Assembly: GCF_000150275.1 (NCBI RefSeq) | Contig: NW_002060949.1 | Span: 2,973,836 to 3,037,835, forward strand | Direction of reading: 5' to 3' | DNA from: Trichoplax adhaerens | Taxonomy: Eukaryota > Placozoa > Uniplacotomia > Trichoplacea > Trichoplacidae | Length of the DNA: 64,000 nucleotides | Part shown: positions 12,905 to 24,772 of the stretch, piece after piece | How the letters are laid out: every line of letters starts with the position of its first letter | How positions within the stretch are numbered: the stretch's first letter is position 1 | Position numbers and translations under genes: made by a program | Notes under the pieces: model-generated | What the model was told of the DNA's origin: nothing | The model's input: only the letters and a program-made list of their open reading frames with translations | The model's database searches: none

Positions 12905-14726
12905 TTAATCGTCTTTTATCCGTGCAAATTCCTTTACAATTTTCCAGTACTTTTGAATTATTGGATATTTAATGATAAGATACGCAAAGGCAATAAGTGT
13001 ATATACATATGATAACATTAAGTATATGTTCATCGTATCTGATACGTTGACTGTTACAGGACCTGCGTTGTCTAGATCAGTAATATTTTCTGAAGCGTTA
13101 TAACTCAGTCCTAGGTAGAAATTTTTGATCGTAGAGAATTAGTACATTATAAATTTGATAGATAGTTTACTAAATCACGAAACATGCATTAAACTAACTG
13201 GATATGAATATAGTGACTGAAAAGCAAACTAGTATAATTATATTATAATTGTCCAGGTTTATTTTATTTTAGAAATGGAGGGTTTGTAATGTAAATGTAT
13301 GTTTCAATATTTCATTCCTTAACAGAGGTTGTATAGCGGTTTGTAAGCTCTTTCAACATTATTACTATGTAGCTATTATCAAGTTAAACTAGTAGCCAAT
13401 AGCTGTTCATACAAGTATTCTGATTAGAGCTAAGAGTATATTTGACGTGTAAACTGTTGATAATATCAACTAGGCTAAACGTACAATTGCTACATACGTA
13501 TTGCATCTGGTGTTGTCCATCAATATATGAGCATTAATAAGATAAACCAATACTAGAAAGTGAGTGTTATCCTACAGAAATTTGATCTAAGAATCATCTA
13601 AGACATCATATCCATCTATTCATCTAGTAATTTTCCTTCTTCGCCTGGTAACAATTCTGTGAAATCAATGTTATTCCACTACAGCAGTTAAAATAACTAT
13701 GAAGCATATTAAGCTATTTTTCTGATAACTAAAAGTACCGTATAAAAGTCTACGTGGGTTGCATAATAATCGTGAAATACAAACTTATAAAAAATAAACC
13801 GTTACCTGTAACATTGCTGACGAATTGAACTAGGTTGTTGAAAGTGGCTGTTGAATTAAATCGAAGTATTCGTCTTGCACGGACAAAGATTAAAACAGTT
13901 GGTGTACCCATGACTCCAAACTAGGATTGAAGAAAGGGTTTATCATTAATTAATGTTATCAGAAGTTTATCCCTATAGTTGAGGGGGAAGGCTTTATACT
14001 CGTAACGTTTATTTCAATCCGTTAGTAATATTGGATATGATCGATATCGCCGTTAACTAAAGCACGTATATGTTATGTAGCAATATATAATGTTGGCATG
14101 ATGTTACTATACAGTACGCGTATAAGCTTTAAATTACAAGAGTACCAATACTGTAGAGCAGTTATCGATGAAAGTAATTGACTTACCCTGATATTATAAT
14201 AGCGGTTATCGTAGGCATTAACAGATATAGTGGTTAAATTAGGAAATATATGACCAATTGCATTGTATGCTGGTGCTAATTGAGCCGAAAATGAACAAGA
14301 CGATGAATAGAATAGTACCACTGCACAACAATTTTTATTATGCATGAGGGTATCGTTAGCAAATTGAAGCCATTGCGTTTTATTCATATGAATCACTTCG
14401 TTGACAGCAAAAGGACAGCTAAAATTTCCCAAGCAATTGAGTTGATTTCTACCATCATCGCTAGAACTGCTATTATCTAATAAGAATATTTGACGATATA
14501 CTTCTCGAGTGAAGTTAAGTTGTTGTATTTGATGATAACTACGACAGTAAGGTCGATCAGCCAGGCATGTCCTACTTGCATTGCTACCGCTGTCTTTTGT
14601 CCAACTGCCACTATAACAATCCATATTGTAGTTTACTTGACCATAGCAAGAAATCTGAAAAAGGAGCATACAGTAAGCAGCAAATAAAATATACTTCCGA
14701 TGGACTTGGATAGGCTGAGTCTTCAT
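12905..14726 (-). CDS. TXNDC15: Thioredoxin domain-containing protein 15
   Basis: Type I membrane protein of the secretory pathway with a thioredoxin fold; the vertebrate gene is linked to ciliary function and Meckel-Gruber syndrome. Three exons join in phase (14187-14726, 13806-13920, 12905-13110) to give 286 residues. A hydrophobic signal peptide occupies roughly residues 10-30, followed by a Cys- and Asn-rich luminal part. The thioredoxin core has VVLFYSSSCSFSAQLAPAY, where the active site is C-S-F-S, a CxxS type like the single-Cys human site. It is followed by FGVMGTPTVLIF, with the cis-proline region. Several N-x-S/T sequons fit luminal glycosylation. Exon 3 encodes a transmembrane helix (about MLSYVYTLIAFAYLII) and a short Lys-rich tail ending ARIKDD. 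The ATG at 14726 starts the signal peptide. Convergent with LRRC41 and co-oriented with TRIP4. Confidence 0.92.
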
Positions 14727-15517
14727 GATTAGCTATTTACCACCTCTAAATGAAGATCATTCTACTTGCAATGTTAGCTTAATTCTTGCAGTAGTTTTCT
14801 GTTACTTAACTGAGCGACGATGAAGGCGAACCTGATCGTCAGCATTAGTCACTCACTATTAACTATTTTGATCGTTGTAGTCAATTTTCACAAGTTGTAT
14901 ACTCCCTGGTGTAAGTATTGCTTTCGTTCACTTAGTTTAAGCGATCTGATAGTATGTCATACCAGTGTTTCCGTATACTGATAGTAATTACACCCATCGA
15001 CACTTTAGTTTGCTGTACGGTACACCATGGCATCGCTAGGAGCATGGTAGACAGTATGGAAAGTACGATACAGTACAGATTTGTATAGAATCTTTGAAAT
15101 ATTTGGAATAGACTGTACTTGACTGTACGGTTTACTATCGATCGCTACGACTGATAGAAACACTCTAAGTACTTTAGTACAGCATACTGATTTACAGACC
15201 AAAGCGATATGCTATCCTATGTTATGCAATGCTCAAATTTTTAAAAGATACATTTGATATAGGGTGATACATTATGAAATATCTACGTACGATAGCAACT
15301 GCAATTAAATTGAAAATTACTAGTTTAAATACAAGTCGATCTTGAAAAATTTATATCAATTCCTTGAAAGCCTAATTGACTTTGCTGAATTAAATTTCAA
15401 TTATGTCATCATTTCTAATTTTTTAGCAATAACATCAATCGATTTTTGTTAAACCTTTCTCGTCAAGTATTCACGAGTACAGTGTAGCATACATTCGATG
15501 CGTGCATTGGCTATGCA
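14727..15517. other. TXNDC15 upstream region with scattered GTAC motifs
   Basis: The 5' flank of TXNDC15 carries no convincing coding exon. Between about 15005 and 15185 it contains scattered CTGTAC/GTACAG/ACTGTACGG motifs, degenerate members of the GTAC-rich repeat seen elsewhere in the window. A short minus-strand frame at 15005-15202 is made from these repeats. Confidence 0.45.
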
Positions 15518-15865
15518 ATGTTGCATACATTGCTAGCACTAAATGAAAATGTCTTTACGGAATTATTTTACGCTATCAATTTTAAGAAACGATTGGATGA
15601 GAATGCCATTGCAGGCTACCATTGTCTGATACCGAAAGACAATCCAGTACTCTACTCGTATAAGGCTTTTACAAGAATTACGCGGCCCAAATATTATGCT
15701 GTACACATTCATAACTTGATATTTGATTGGGAATGTAAATACGCGGCCACTAGTCTAAACTCTAAAGAAGGCTACAATACGCCAAACGTAAGCATTGTCC
15801 ACTACTTTTTATTAATTAAAAATAGAATCTCGAGTATATTATCTATATATCACAATGAACTCTAA
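15518..15865 (+). CDS. Unrecognised open frame, 115 codons, doubtful
   Basis: An uninterrupted frame of 115 codons (ATG at 15518, TAA ending 15865) between TXNDC15 and the 3' end of TRIP4. It is the longest intergenic frame here that is not made of repeats. The predicted protein is mixed in composition, with charged and aromatic residues (for example YSYKAFTRITRPKYYAVHI), no signal peptide, no obvious domain and no cysteine or histidine motif I recognise. No homologous family comes to mind. It runs antisense to the likely TRIP4 3' UTR. It could be a small lineage-specific gene, a lone exon or chance; I lean to chance or orphan. Confidence 0.25.
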   Translation: MLHTLLALNENVFTELFYAINFKKRLDENAIAGYHCLIPKDNPVLYSYKAFTRITRPKYYAVHIHNLIFDWECKYAATSLNSKEGYNTPNVSIVHYFLLIKNRISSILSIYHNEL

Positions 15866-16074
15866 GTAGGTTATTAGCATAAATCAGAAGATTTTATGAA
15901 AATTCATTTTAATATTGCATACTATAGAACGCATATCCATGCATTAATCTTGCAAGAACTTCAATAATTCATGGTATGTCATATAATACAAAATTAATAT
16001 ACGAGTACGTAGGTGTTTGATTTAGATCAAACTCTACTTCTGCAACTCTCTCCATGGCTTTCTTCATCGATAAT

Positions 16075-19000
16075 TTATGAAGAAAGGAAGCTAACTCCCG
16101 TTTTTGCTTGATTGTGCAACTGACTTTCTAATTTCCCTTATATATTTGAAAAAGAAAGTGCTCATTGAATACTCTTCGATTTCTATATTGCTTATAGAGC
16201 ATAGTATAACAAAGCTAATAATATACAATATTTGACGCGTAATTAACCGTAAGCTGGTCAAGCTTTACTTACAGATTTTATGCTGCCCCTTTACTGGAAA
16301 CTTAACGTACAATTCTAGAGGACTAGCGACTATAAAAACATACGGAGATTCTGATTCGCCATCTGGGTACTATAATTATAATTGTATTACAATACATTAC
16401 GCCTAAGTAATCGGAATTGACAACGAAATGTAAAGCTCCATACGATAAATAGCGGAAACAATTCATGTACTAGTATCAGCATGCTCATAGCTTACTTTTT
16501 CTTGATATTCGTTCTGATCTAAACAGTCCAATACATCCACACAGCCTAATAGGCAACCAGCTGGGTAACTATCTGGGAAATCTAGATCAACTCCTACAAA
16601 ATGGTCCAAAATCTAAATGTTAACACCAATTATGGAAAATCTATTGTAATAAAAGTCAATTTATAACTACCTGAGTAGCGAACTCGGTACATATCTTCTA
16701 ATGCTTCTATGTCGCTTTTCTCACAATCTTTACTTGTCGAAGCTATCCAAAGTCTCCCTCGATGAGATGCATACCATGTACGCCCTTCATGCCTGAATTT
16801 TCAGAAATTATCAACTTATTAATTTTACGTTAATTAAGGAATGTACTAGAATATATCTGCCTAGTTTTCAAATTTAACCACTTCGAATAATTACGCAACA
16901 TTTGTAGGCTGTCAGTAAATAATTACTACTAACACTTTGATTCCACGAATTAAAAGAGATGCCCAGGGTTGATGCATACTCAGGCATAAACCTTAACAGC
17001 GTAAAAAATTCACCTTTGTCAATTATGTACTACTTAGAGTGGAAGTAAAGATCACAAAGATTTTACAGTATAAATTATTTAGCGACTTCAAAACCTTTAT
17101 CAGTAACTTCTTGCAATTCCCTATCTTGTAGTCTAAATTTAGCTTTACTTGGGACTTTTAAACCGGATTTGACAGGCTCAGAGATTTTCTTTTGATGTTT
17201 ACCAATGCTTACAAACTATAAAATTACCGTTTCAAATATTTAAGATGGTCTTTTACAATAACAACCCAAGAACTATAATTAGTAACCTACCTTAACTTTA
17301 TCTGGGGATATTACAGGATTGTTTGGATGAAAGATATCTTTTTTACTCTTAGTATTATCACGCTTAGTTCCAGAAAATATGGACAGGTTATCATCGCGAA
17401 GTGCGCTCTTATTTACACGATTAAAGTAGTCGTCATCTTCATGAACGACTTGTCTTCCTGCTAAATCAATCGTCACTTTCATTTCACGGCGCGACTTATG
17501 TAGCTGATTATTTCTTTGACGTTCTAACTCTTTCAACTGTTTTATTTCACTTTCAGAAAACCATCTATCAGTCTTAAAGTAATCGCGCTGATCATCAATA
17601 ACTTTAGTTCGCTGAGCACTAATACGAATAAAATATTTAAATTTCTGTTAATTTATAATCATTGACAATATCTAAGAAGAAAACTGATTAGAATGCTTTA
17701 TTATGGTACACTACAGTTCTGACCTAGAACGATCATATTCTAAGAGTTTATTCCGATGTTCAATTGCATTTTTAGCTTGAATTTCCTAAAAAAAAAGAAG
17801 CAGCACATTTATTGATCTATTAGTATAGACTACAGTATATTTTCTTATAATATTATAAAAATACATTAGATTACTGTATATAAACCTGTAAAGAAAATTT
17901 TAATGACTGTTATCTTGTTAGATAACATTCAGATATCGAAATAATGGAGAATGATTAGAATTTTTGATTGTATACGATGTTAATTGGCTTACGCACAGAA
18001 TCACCAGAATAATCGATGAAAGTATTACTATACTTACAAATTCTTGATTGGCATTCATTAACGATTCGTATAACTTTTTGCTTTTCCGTGAATTTCTACT
18101 AAGAATTTCTTTTTCTTCATTGGTGCATACCATATTACCACAAGATAAGCAAGGGCCAGAACCTTCCTGATTACAAATAATTCTTCCACAGTTCAAGCAG
18201 TTATTAACTAACTCATGTCTTTGCGCTAAGCAGTTACAAATATGCCTTCCTGGTAATCGGGCACTACCATCAAATTGTGACTGTCCTTTTTCACTAGTTA
18301 ATGGTATAAATCGTTTCTTATTAGCAGAATTTGCAGATGCATTCCGAGTATATTTAGTGCTTGAACTTGGCTGCAACAATTTTAAAAATAATTAGTTGCA
18401 TTATCTATCATAAGTATAATAGTATGTTCCATCATGTTTAGAAGAAGCAATCTAAGTCTGCTATGTCCTTGACTACAGTTTTTCGGATTACATTTTGATA
18501 TGTATTTATCTACCTGTTCCATCGACATTTTGCCATAGGCAGGTAATTCATTCAAATTGTCTTTTCTATAATAATATCCCTCTGGATTTTCTGCAAGTGC
18601 TTCATCCTTATGCATAGCTTTATTACCTTGATTGCCTTTACCTGCACCTGCACGCTTTCGTCTTCTTTTCTGAAGAGCTTGAATAAATTTTTTTTTCTCG
18701 CTTGGATCGGCATTGGGGAATATATCATCTATAATTTCTGTTAAATCCTCCGCATTGTTACATTCTAGGATGTACCTACAAATAGTGAATTTTGGGTAAA
18801 TAGAATTAGTTCGCTATTTGCACATGTACAAGCAATATGCGTTTAATGAACATTCTTACTACATATATTACTTAATATACTGTACTGTATACACGTCTAG
18901 TAATACCAAGAGTTGCTCTATCCAAGTAATACCGTAGTAACAGGTATTAATATATGACGTAAGTGCTCAAGATAGATTTCATACTCCATTCACTGTTATA

Positions 19001-19655
19001 GCTATACTATAGCTCTGTCCTTCAAATAAAAAGTACGCGTGCCTTATAAACTGGATAGCAGTTACCCGTAAGATTACTGCAAGCTATCAGCTGACTAGTA
19101 TAGCAATTCTCTATCATTAAATCAGTTCAAATCAATATTATTCTTGTATGACACGAAGACATACGAGTACATGTACTGTACAGTATATGGAACAGGTTTG
19201 GGCTAATTTTAAATCATTGATAATGATTTTATAATTAAGCAAATGCCCTAAAATGTACAATGTGTAAAAACACTGTCTGTCTAGGTCATCACTGTAGTTA
19301 CTGTAAACGTATCGTAAAAGCAATAATTTTAAGTTTAGAGATAGCTAAGATTGTATAGATGTTTAATTCAATATTGATCCCTTAATTCTACATTAGTATA
19401 AAATAAATATTATACCGTAGTACACACGCAAAAGCATCTAACATTGAATGTTCCAGAAGAATAACTGACTTTCAACACGATACACTGTACTACATACAAA
19501 CGTGTATGCTTGAACCCGTATAATCGTACACAGATACGGTTACTGATCCACTACTAGATGATGCATTACCCAATGATAACATCGCTTATTTCGTTCTCAT
19601 GTAATTTCAATAATCTCAGCTGTTTTAGCCATGTAACGTCCTCATCGGTAGGCAT
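16075..19655 (-). CDS. TRIP4: Activating signal cointegrator 1 (TRIP4/ASC-1)
   Basis: Subunit of the ASC-1 complex, which acts as transcription coactivator and in splitting collided ribosomes. Exon 1 starts at ATG 19655 (in-frame TGA three codons upstream) with a WLKQLRLLKL segment and splices across about 0.8 kb to YILECNNAEDLTEIIDDIF, matching the human N-terminal EEIIQYVLSIESAEEI region. A C2HC5 zinc finger lies at about 18120-18245 (ICNCLAQRHELVNNCLNCGR, then CNQEGSGPCLSCGNMVC). A Lys-rich middle follows with KVTIDLAGRQVV (about 17450). The ASCH domain begins CLSMHQPWASLLIRGIK (about 16940-16995) and continues EGRTWYASHRGRLWIAS, DFPDSYPAGCLLGCVDVLD and ELYVKFPVKG. The final exon begins WKLESQLHNQAKTG and stops at 16075-16077. 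All family domains are present and in order. Confidence 0.96.
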
Positions 19656-19797
19656 TATTCACTTCTTGATATGTCGCGTTATATATCAATCAAAGATGCT
19701 CAACAACCAGAAGGATTAATCCAATATTCAGAATATCAGCAAAGTCAGCAGTTTCATCGAGCTTTACAGTATCTCTTATGATTCATTCAATGAACTT

Positions 19798-20118
19798 GCA
19801 CTGTACACTGTACAGTACAGTACACTCCAATTGAAAGTGTCAACCCAATTGAAAGTGTCACTCCAATTGAACGTGTCACCCCAGTACTGTTTGCACTTTG
19901 CAGTGTGACAGTTCCGTTCAAACCTCTTTGTACAGTACGTACTGTAGTTATGCAGTCTTTATACTGTACAGTACAGTACAATACAGTACAATACACTACT
20001 GTACTGTACAGTACAGTGTACTGTACAGTAGAGCTACAGTACTGTACTTGGAAAACAATGATCTGTACTGTACAGTACAAGTGTTTTGAATCATCATACA
20101 GTACTGTACTGTACTCTT
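19798..20118. repeat. GTAC-rich palindromic repeat block
   Basis: Dense overlapping copies of the self-complementary motif TACTGTACAGTA and variants on both sides of the 18-bp repeat, continuing to about 20118 just before the EEF1E1 coding exon. The block is open in several frames only because the repeat rarely spells stop codons; it is not coding. It is the same family as the blocks near 26205, 29335-29580, 30060-30175, 31228-31380 and 36765-37120. Confidence 0.85.
19827..19880. repeat. 18-bp tandem repeat, three copies
   Basis: Three head-to-tail 18-bp units at 19827-19844, 19845-19862 and 19863-19880, each beginning CCAATTGAA and containing GTGTCA, with only a few mismatches. The unit contains CCAAT on the plus strand, so it could be an array of CCAAT-type elements for the flanking divergent genes, or a simple minisatellite. 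Confidence 0.85.
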
Positions 20119-20145
20119 CCAGGGTCATCGCAGCATCTTGATAAA

Positions 20146-21634
20146 ATGGCGATGGATCAAGTAGCGACGTTGGTGATTGGGGATTCCCCGGCTGATCATG
20201 AATTAAAGGACATGATCGATTTCTTCGGATTATCCGATAAGAGAATTACAGTGCAATTAAAAAATAATTCGAAACATCTTAAAGTGGAAAAGGTATAGGA
20301 AGTTAGCTATCGGTCCTAAAAGATCTGCACATACACAGCAACATATTGCTGTTTAAAGCGGACCGTTTCTATCGAATGCATTGCTAGCTCATAACTGAGT
20401 TGAAAACTACTACATACTGTAAATAATATCGACTACATACTGTACAGTGTATACAGGTTTATGTAAGGCTATAGCAAGTTTGATTTCTGCAGCAGGTACA
20501 CCAATTCACTATGCAATGTTATTGCAATTGGTACTATGTGCGGTAATTGTTTAATCCGTAATTGGCTGTGATTGCGTTTCTGATTTGCTACTGACCTTAC
20601 AGTGTTGCATATAAATAGTAAATTAATTAGATGTGTGGTACATATAGAAAGGTTTTTAACTGTGACGTGATATACGGTAGGTGATTCTAACAAGAGAATT
20701 ACGTTTTTATTATTTCTTAATGCGAAGCTACCATGCTTAATTCTGGACGGAAAGTTGATTTATCAGTATAATGCCATCGCGAAATTTCTAGCTGCAAACA
20801 GCAGCAGCCACACTGGAAAAAGCGATATAGAATGGAACGAAATTTGGCAGTATCTGGAGTACAGATCTGCAGATGTGCAGCCAAACACACGAGATAATGC
20901 TAAGATTCAATCCGTACTAATGGTAAATATTTAATACACGGTAATAGGAATGATTTATTGTATGAAATGGTATAAGTAATTTGGTCTTGCTCTGCTGCGT
21001 GGTTGTCTCTAGGAAATGAATTCTATTTTAGCCACAAGGACATTTGTAGTTGGATTTAAGCAATCTCTTGCCGATATTATTTTATACTTGGGCTTATATC
21101 CGATAGCTGTAAGAAAATATTTCCCCTCATATGCTTTTGCAGAGTTTATTATACATCCTCTGTAAATTTACTGTAATACCGCAGTAAAAATCTGTTATGC
21201 AGTGTATCATAAGTAATTAATTTTTCCTAATTCAGATTAAATCCTATTGAAAATCTATAATTTTAAATTTTGACGATAGACTTCTATGAGTTGCGAAAGC
21301 AAACAGCGATACAAACATTTCTCCAGATGGTTTGATCAGGTTTGTATCTGTTGTTTTAATTTGCATCTGCTAAGGCTGAGATTTCTCGTTTTTCTTTTAG
21401 AATCAATACTTAGCGGCGTCAAGCTTTCACTTAGAAAAGATATATTTTCCGAAAAGTAAGATATATAACTTCTGTTAAATAGTTCCAGTGTCATAAGTGA
21501 ATATCATTTTCGTTGTTCATTGCAAATATTTTACAGAAGATGCATGCTATTACGAGTGCATCGGCGTCTTAGTTCTCGAAAAACAGCTGAAAGATTTAGC
21601 TCAATTGTGTACATTACGTAATGACTCTAAATAA
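20146..21634 (+). CDS. EEF1E1: EEF1E1/AIMP3 (p18), multisynthetase complex GST-like factor
   Basis: Homologue of the AIMP3/p18 scaffold of the multi-aminoacyl-tRNA synthetase complex. Six exons join in phase: 20146-20292, 20728-20922, 21013-21108, 21280-21339, 21401-21455 and 21537-21634, giving 216 residues (human 174). The N-terminal part has a degenerate thioredoxin-like subdomain, FFGLSDKRITVQL then KLPCLILDGKLIYQYNAIAK, paralleling human SLGLSKGNKYS and QIPVLQTNNG. The GST C-terminal domain contains EIWQYLEYRS, VVGFKQSLADIILYLGLY, KHFSRWFDQ and FHLEKIYFPK, aligned with the human QQWLEYRV, LTGYNFTLADILLYYGLH, LNVSRWFCH and FIKNRLY segments. It has about 15 extra N-terminal residues and an extra C-terminal tail. 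ATG 20146 is the first Met of the conserved exon; an upstream non-coding exon is possible. Divergent from TRIP4. Confidence 0.9.
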
Positions 21635-21710
21635 TACTAATAATAACATCGTTAAGTAAATTTTCTTTTCTTAGCGATTTCTATGTATTTAAACTCTTCA
21701 TTTACGTTTC

Positions 21711-21716
21711 AATAAA
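21711..21716 (+). terminator. Polyadenylation signal AATAAA after EEF1E1
   Basis: A perfect AATAAA 77 nt beyond the EEF1E1 stop codon, at a normal distance for a compact animal 3' UTR. Confidence 0.5.
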
Positions 21717-24700
21717 TCTGCAATGTACTAAATATTGCTAGTTGTTAAACTTCATATGTACTACTGATGATTAATTGTATTCACAAGTCTTGTTAATCTG
21801 TGTATCATACATTCATTTAGATTAATCACTAAAATTTCAGTCTGACATTAAAGTAAGCACTGGCATGGTGATATCTTCAGCCCTAGTGTATTTTCCTAGT
21901 ACAGAAGTAGTTACTGACAACGAAAGGTTGACATTTTTGATCACACTACAAGTCGTTGTGTGTAGTCCATAACGTCTACCTTGTACTAAGTTTGCCTTAA
22001 AACTCTTCCTTTATGAACTAATTGACGGATATTTTAATACGTGTAAAAAAAATAAATGAAAGATACCATGCAATTGAGCTCAAATAAAGTCACTTTATTT
22101 CGTCATAAAGTAGCATGAATAACAAGAAATTGGCAATAATAGCTTATTTATAAATGAGGGTCTAACTAGACAACGAGATTTGGTCTTTATACGACTATAA
22201 CCTTTGGTAAATTAAAAATCAGCAGCTTTTCATGCGATAGAAAATAAATAATTTGTAATCCTCGTCATATTTATAGATTTTCAATAACAGTTACTGCCGC
22301 GTTATAGTAACGAATAGATATAATAGGCGAAATTATACGCATTCCTATGCAGCGTATGACATTTGTTTCAAGTAGTTAAATATTATGTAAATATTTCATA
22401 TCTTTATCAAAAGAAAATACGGAAATACTCATTGGACAACGTTAATATTGATATGCGGTATCTATATCCTTTATCTTTTGAAGTATAATAGTTCAATATT
22501 AGGCTATTTTGTATCCGGAGTAAATGCAAACTGTCTCAAAGTTATTAATTGACTATAGAGCTATGCCAATCAATTTCATACTTACTGTTTTACTTTTAAT
22601 CTTAACTTATACTATAGAAATGGTAAATGTTATAATTCTTTGTGGATAATGTGTATTAATAGTTTAATTTACCATATTGGCCTTGTAAATTTATAAGCAT
22701 GTATCAGAGAGCTATTAATACATTAGTATAATTGCGATTTTGATCCTCGAGTTAGCTGATATAAATACTGTATAATAATTTTGATGATGCTTCAACTATA
22801 AAGTGACATATAATTCTTGAGCTTTGATTAATTGGTTAGTTCGTCGCCACTGCTAGGCTCAGTCATAATTGTAAGCAATGTGAGTAGTATTTTCTTCAAT
22901 CATTGTGATATCATTAAATTAATTATCATCAGTAGACTACTAGTATACTCCTTCATAGTGAAGCATATCCAGTAATAGTAGATAAAAATTAAAATTATTA
23001 AAAAGCATTATATTTACGTTGATGAATAACTTTGTGTTTTGTTTTTGAGTCCATTGATGATGAATGTACATCATATCGTTAGCAAACTACATTGTAATAA
23101 AATCATCAGATTCAAAGCGTAGTAAAATATTATAAAATAACAACAAAAGCAGAGTATATGGTATATGCTTTATCTAATATCCAGTGAATACTTAAATTAA
23201 ATGAGCTATTTCTTGGATATACTCTTGAACATTATACGGTACAAGAACCTGATTATTTTCCTATTAGAAAATGGATAATGGCAGAGTAAAGCACAGAAAA
23301 GGAATATAAGGCTTTTCAAATTCAGACGATAAATACCTATTATATCCTTCGTTACATAATAAATGATACCCACCTGCTCTGGTTATTATCAATTGGATAA
23401 CAGCACGTGCTACACATATGTTTTAAATCATAAACATAACCTTGGGAATAGAGCTTTACGTAATTTCTGATAAATTGAATAATATCATGATAGATTAGCG
23501 CATATGTACAATATATAATATAATTGAATATGAATATTTATACATAGTATATACCTAATAGATCATAATAATGGCTTTATATGATAGCTGTTTGAGTATG
23601 CATGTTATAGATTATACATATTTATTTCAGAATGTTACCTCCAGTTAGGTATCGATTATCTTTAGAATTGGATTTTTTAATTCATTTATACTTATTATGC
23701 TAGCAGTTAGTCATAATCATTGCATAGCAATCGTCTTGTTATCCTTTCCTGAAAGATCCATAATAATTATCGGAGGCGTACGAAAATTATGATACTCCAC
23801 AGAAAATCAGGTGAATAATGTTTAGTCTAGCCCCAATATGAGTTTTAATGAAATATTTGTAATTCATTTGCTTATACTACATCATTCTTAACTGTACATA
23901 GTAAATCATTTATTAGACGATGAAATCGTATCTACAGTGGTAACACGCAATTACGTATATAAAGTCACCTTGTAATAATAAATAAAAAAAAGGCAAGATG
24001 GATAAATAAATAGACATTCAGGAAATAACAAAAACCATAAGCCTCCTTTCATTTAGCCCTATAACGCCTAAACGCTGTAAATCTATATTTGTAATTGTAA
24101 CAAACATCTAATAAATAACACGAGTTTTATATTCAAAGCAAATGTAATACGATGTTTGTGACCCCTAAAACGAGATTCTCTATTCAAGTAAACATTTTTG
24201 GTCTTAATTGTAATTGTTTTGTGTAAATATCCAGTTTGTGCCGTCTTGATAACCAGCTAGTGAAGCAATAGTTAATCAAAAGACAAAGGTTTTAGAAGTT
24301 TTTATTGAAGAGTGAGTTGCTCTGTAGCTTTTTTCAAGCTTTAAGGATAGTGATGGTATGTGGTATCTAGTGACATTAAGGAGATAAAAGAATGTTCATC
24401 TTACAATATTTGGAAATTGTAATCATTAACTAAGACTATAACAGCTATAAAAATTTATTTAGTGGCAAGTAAACAAGAAGACAGTGAATTTTTGATAAAT
24501 TCGACAATTTTGTTGACGTAATAATCATTCATTATATTGTTTAATTAATATAATCAAGTATTCAGTTTTTACTTCAAAAGCGATAATTCGCGGCAAATTG
24601 TGTCCGGACTTGTCTCTATTAATCAAAATGGAAGAGTGATTTCAGTTGCAGGTCGAGTCAGATTATAAATAATAATAATATATTACGTAGATTATGAAAT

Positions 24701-24731
24701 TAATTAGGAGTAGCTGATATTGTACAGGTAC

Positions 24732-24772
24732 TTACTTATTTATTACATTTACGCTAATAAATAAATAAGTAA
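24732..24772. repeat. AT-rich inverted repeat
   Basis: TTACTTATTTATTA (24732-24745) is mirrored by TAATAAATAAATAAGTAA (24755-24772), with a 9-nt loop and a one-unit TTTA slip. A weak cruciform or hairpin; low complexity makes chance plausible. Confidence 0.5.

Larger units (their letters stand above)
19656..20145. promoter_or_regulatory. Divergent TRIP4/EEF1E1 promoter region filled with repeats
   Basis: The 490 bp between the start codons of TRIP4 (minus) and EEF1E1 (plus) must contain both core promoters. It contains an 18-bp tandem repeat (19827-19880) and a dense block of TACTGTACAGTA palindromes (about 19798-20118). A CTTCCAG followed by GG at about 20116-20124 could be the acceptor of an EEF1E1 5' UTR intron. 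The regulatory role is inferred from position. Confidence 0.5.

Noticed and set aside
19671-19772. ATG at 19671 opening a plausible short N-terminal exon (MSRYISIKDAQQPEG...) for EEF1E1
   Set aside because: Splicing its best donor to the acceptor near 20122 gives an in-frame TGA within a few codons, and the conserved protein starts naturally at 20146.
19787-20141. Open frames of 63-113 codons on both strands rich in the dipeptides translated from TACTGTACAG
   Set aside because: They exist only because the GTAC repeat lacks stops in several frames; the peptide is a direct translation of the repeat.
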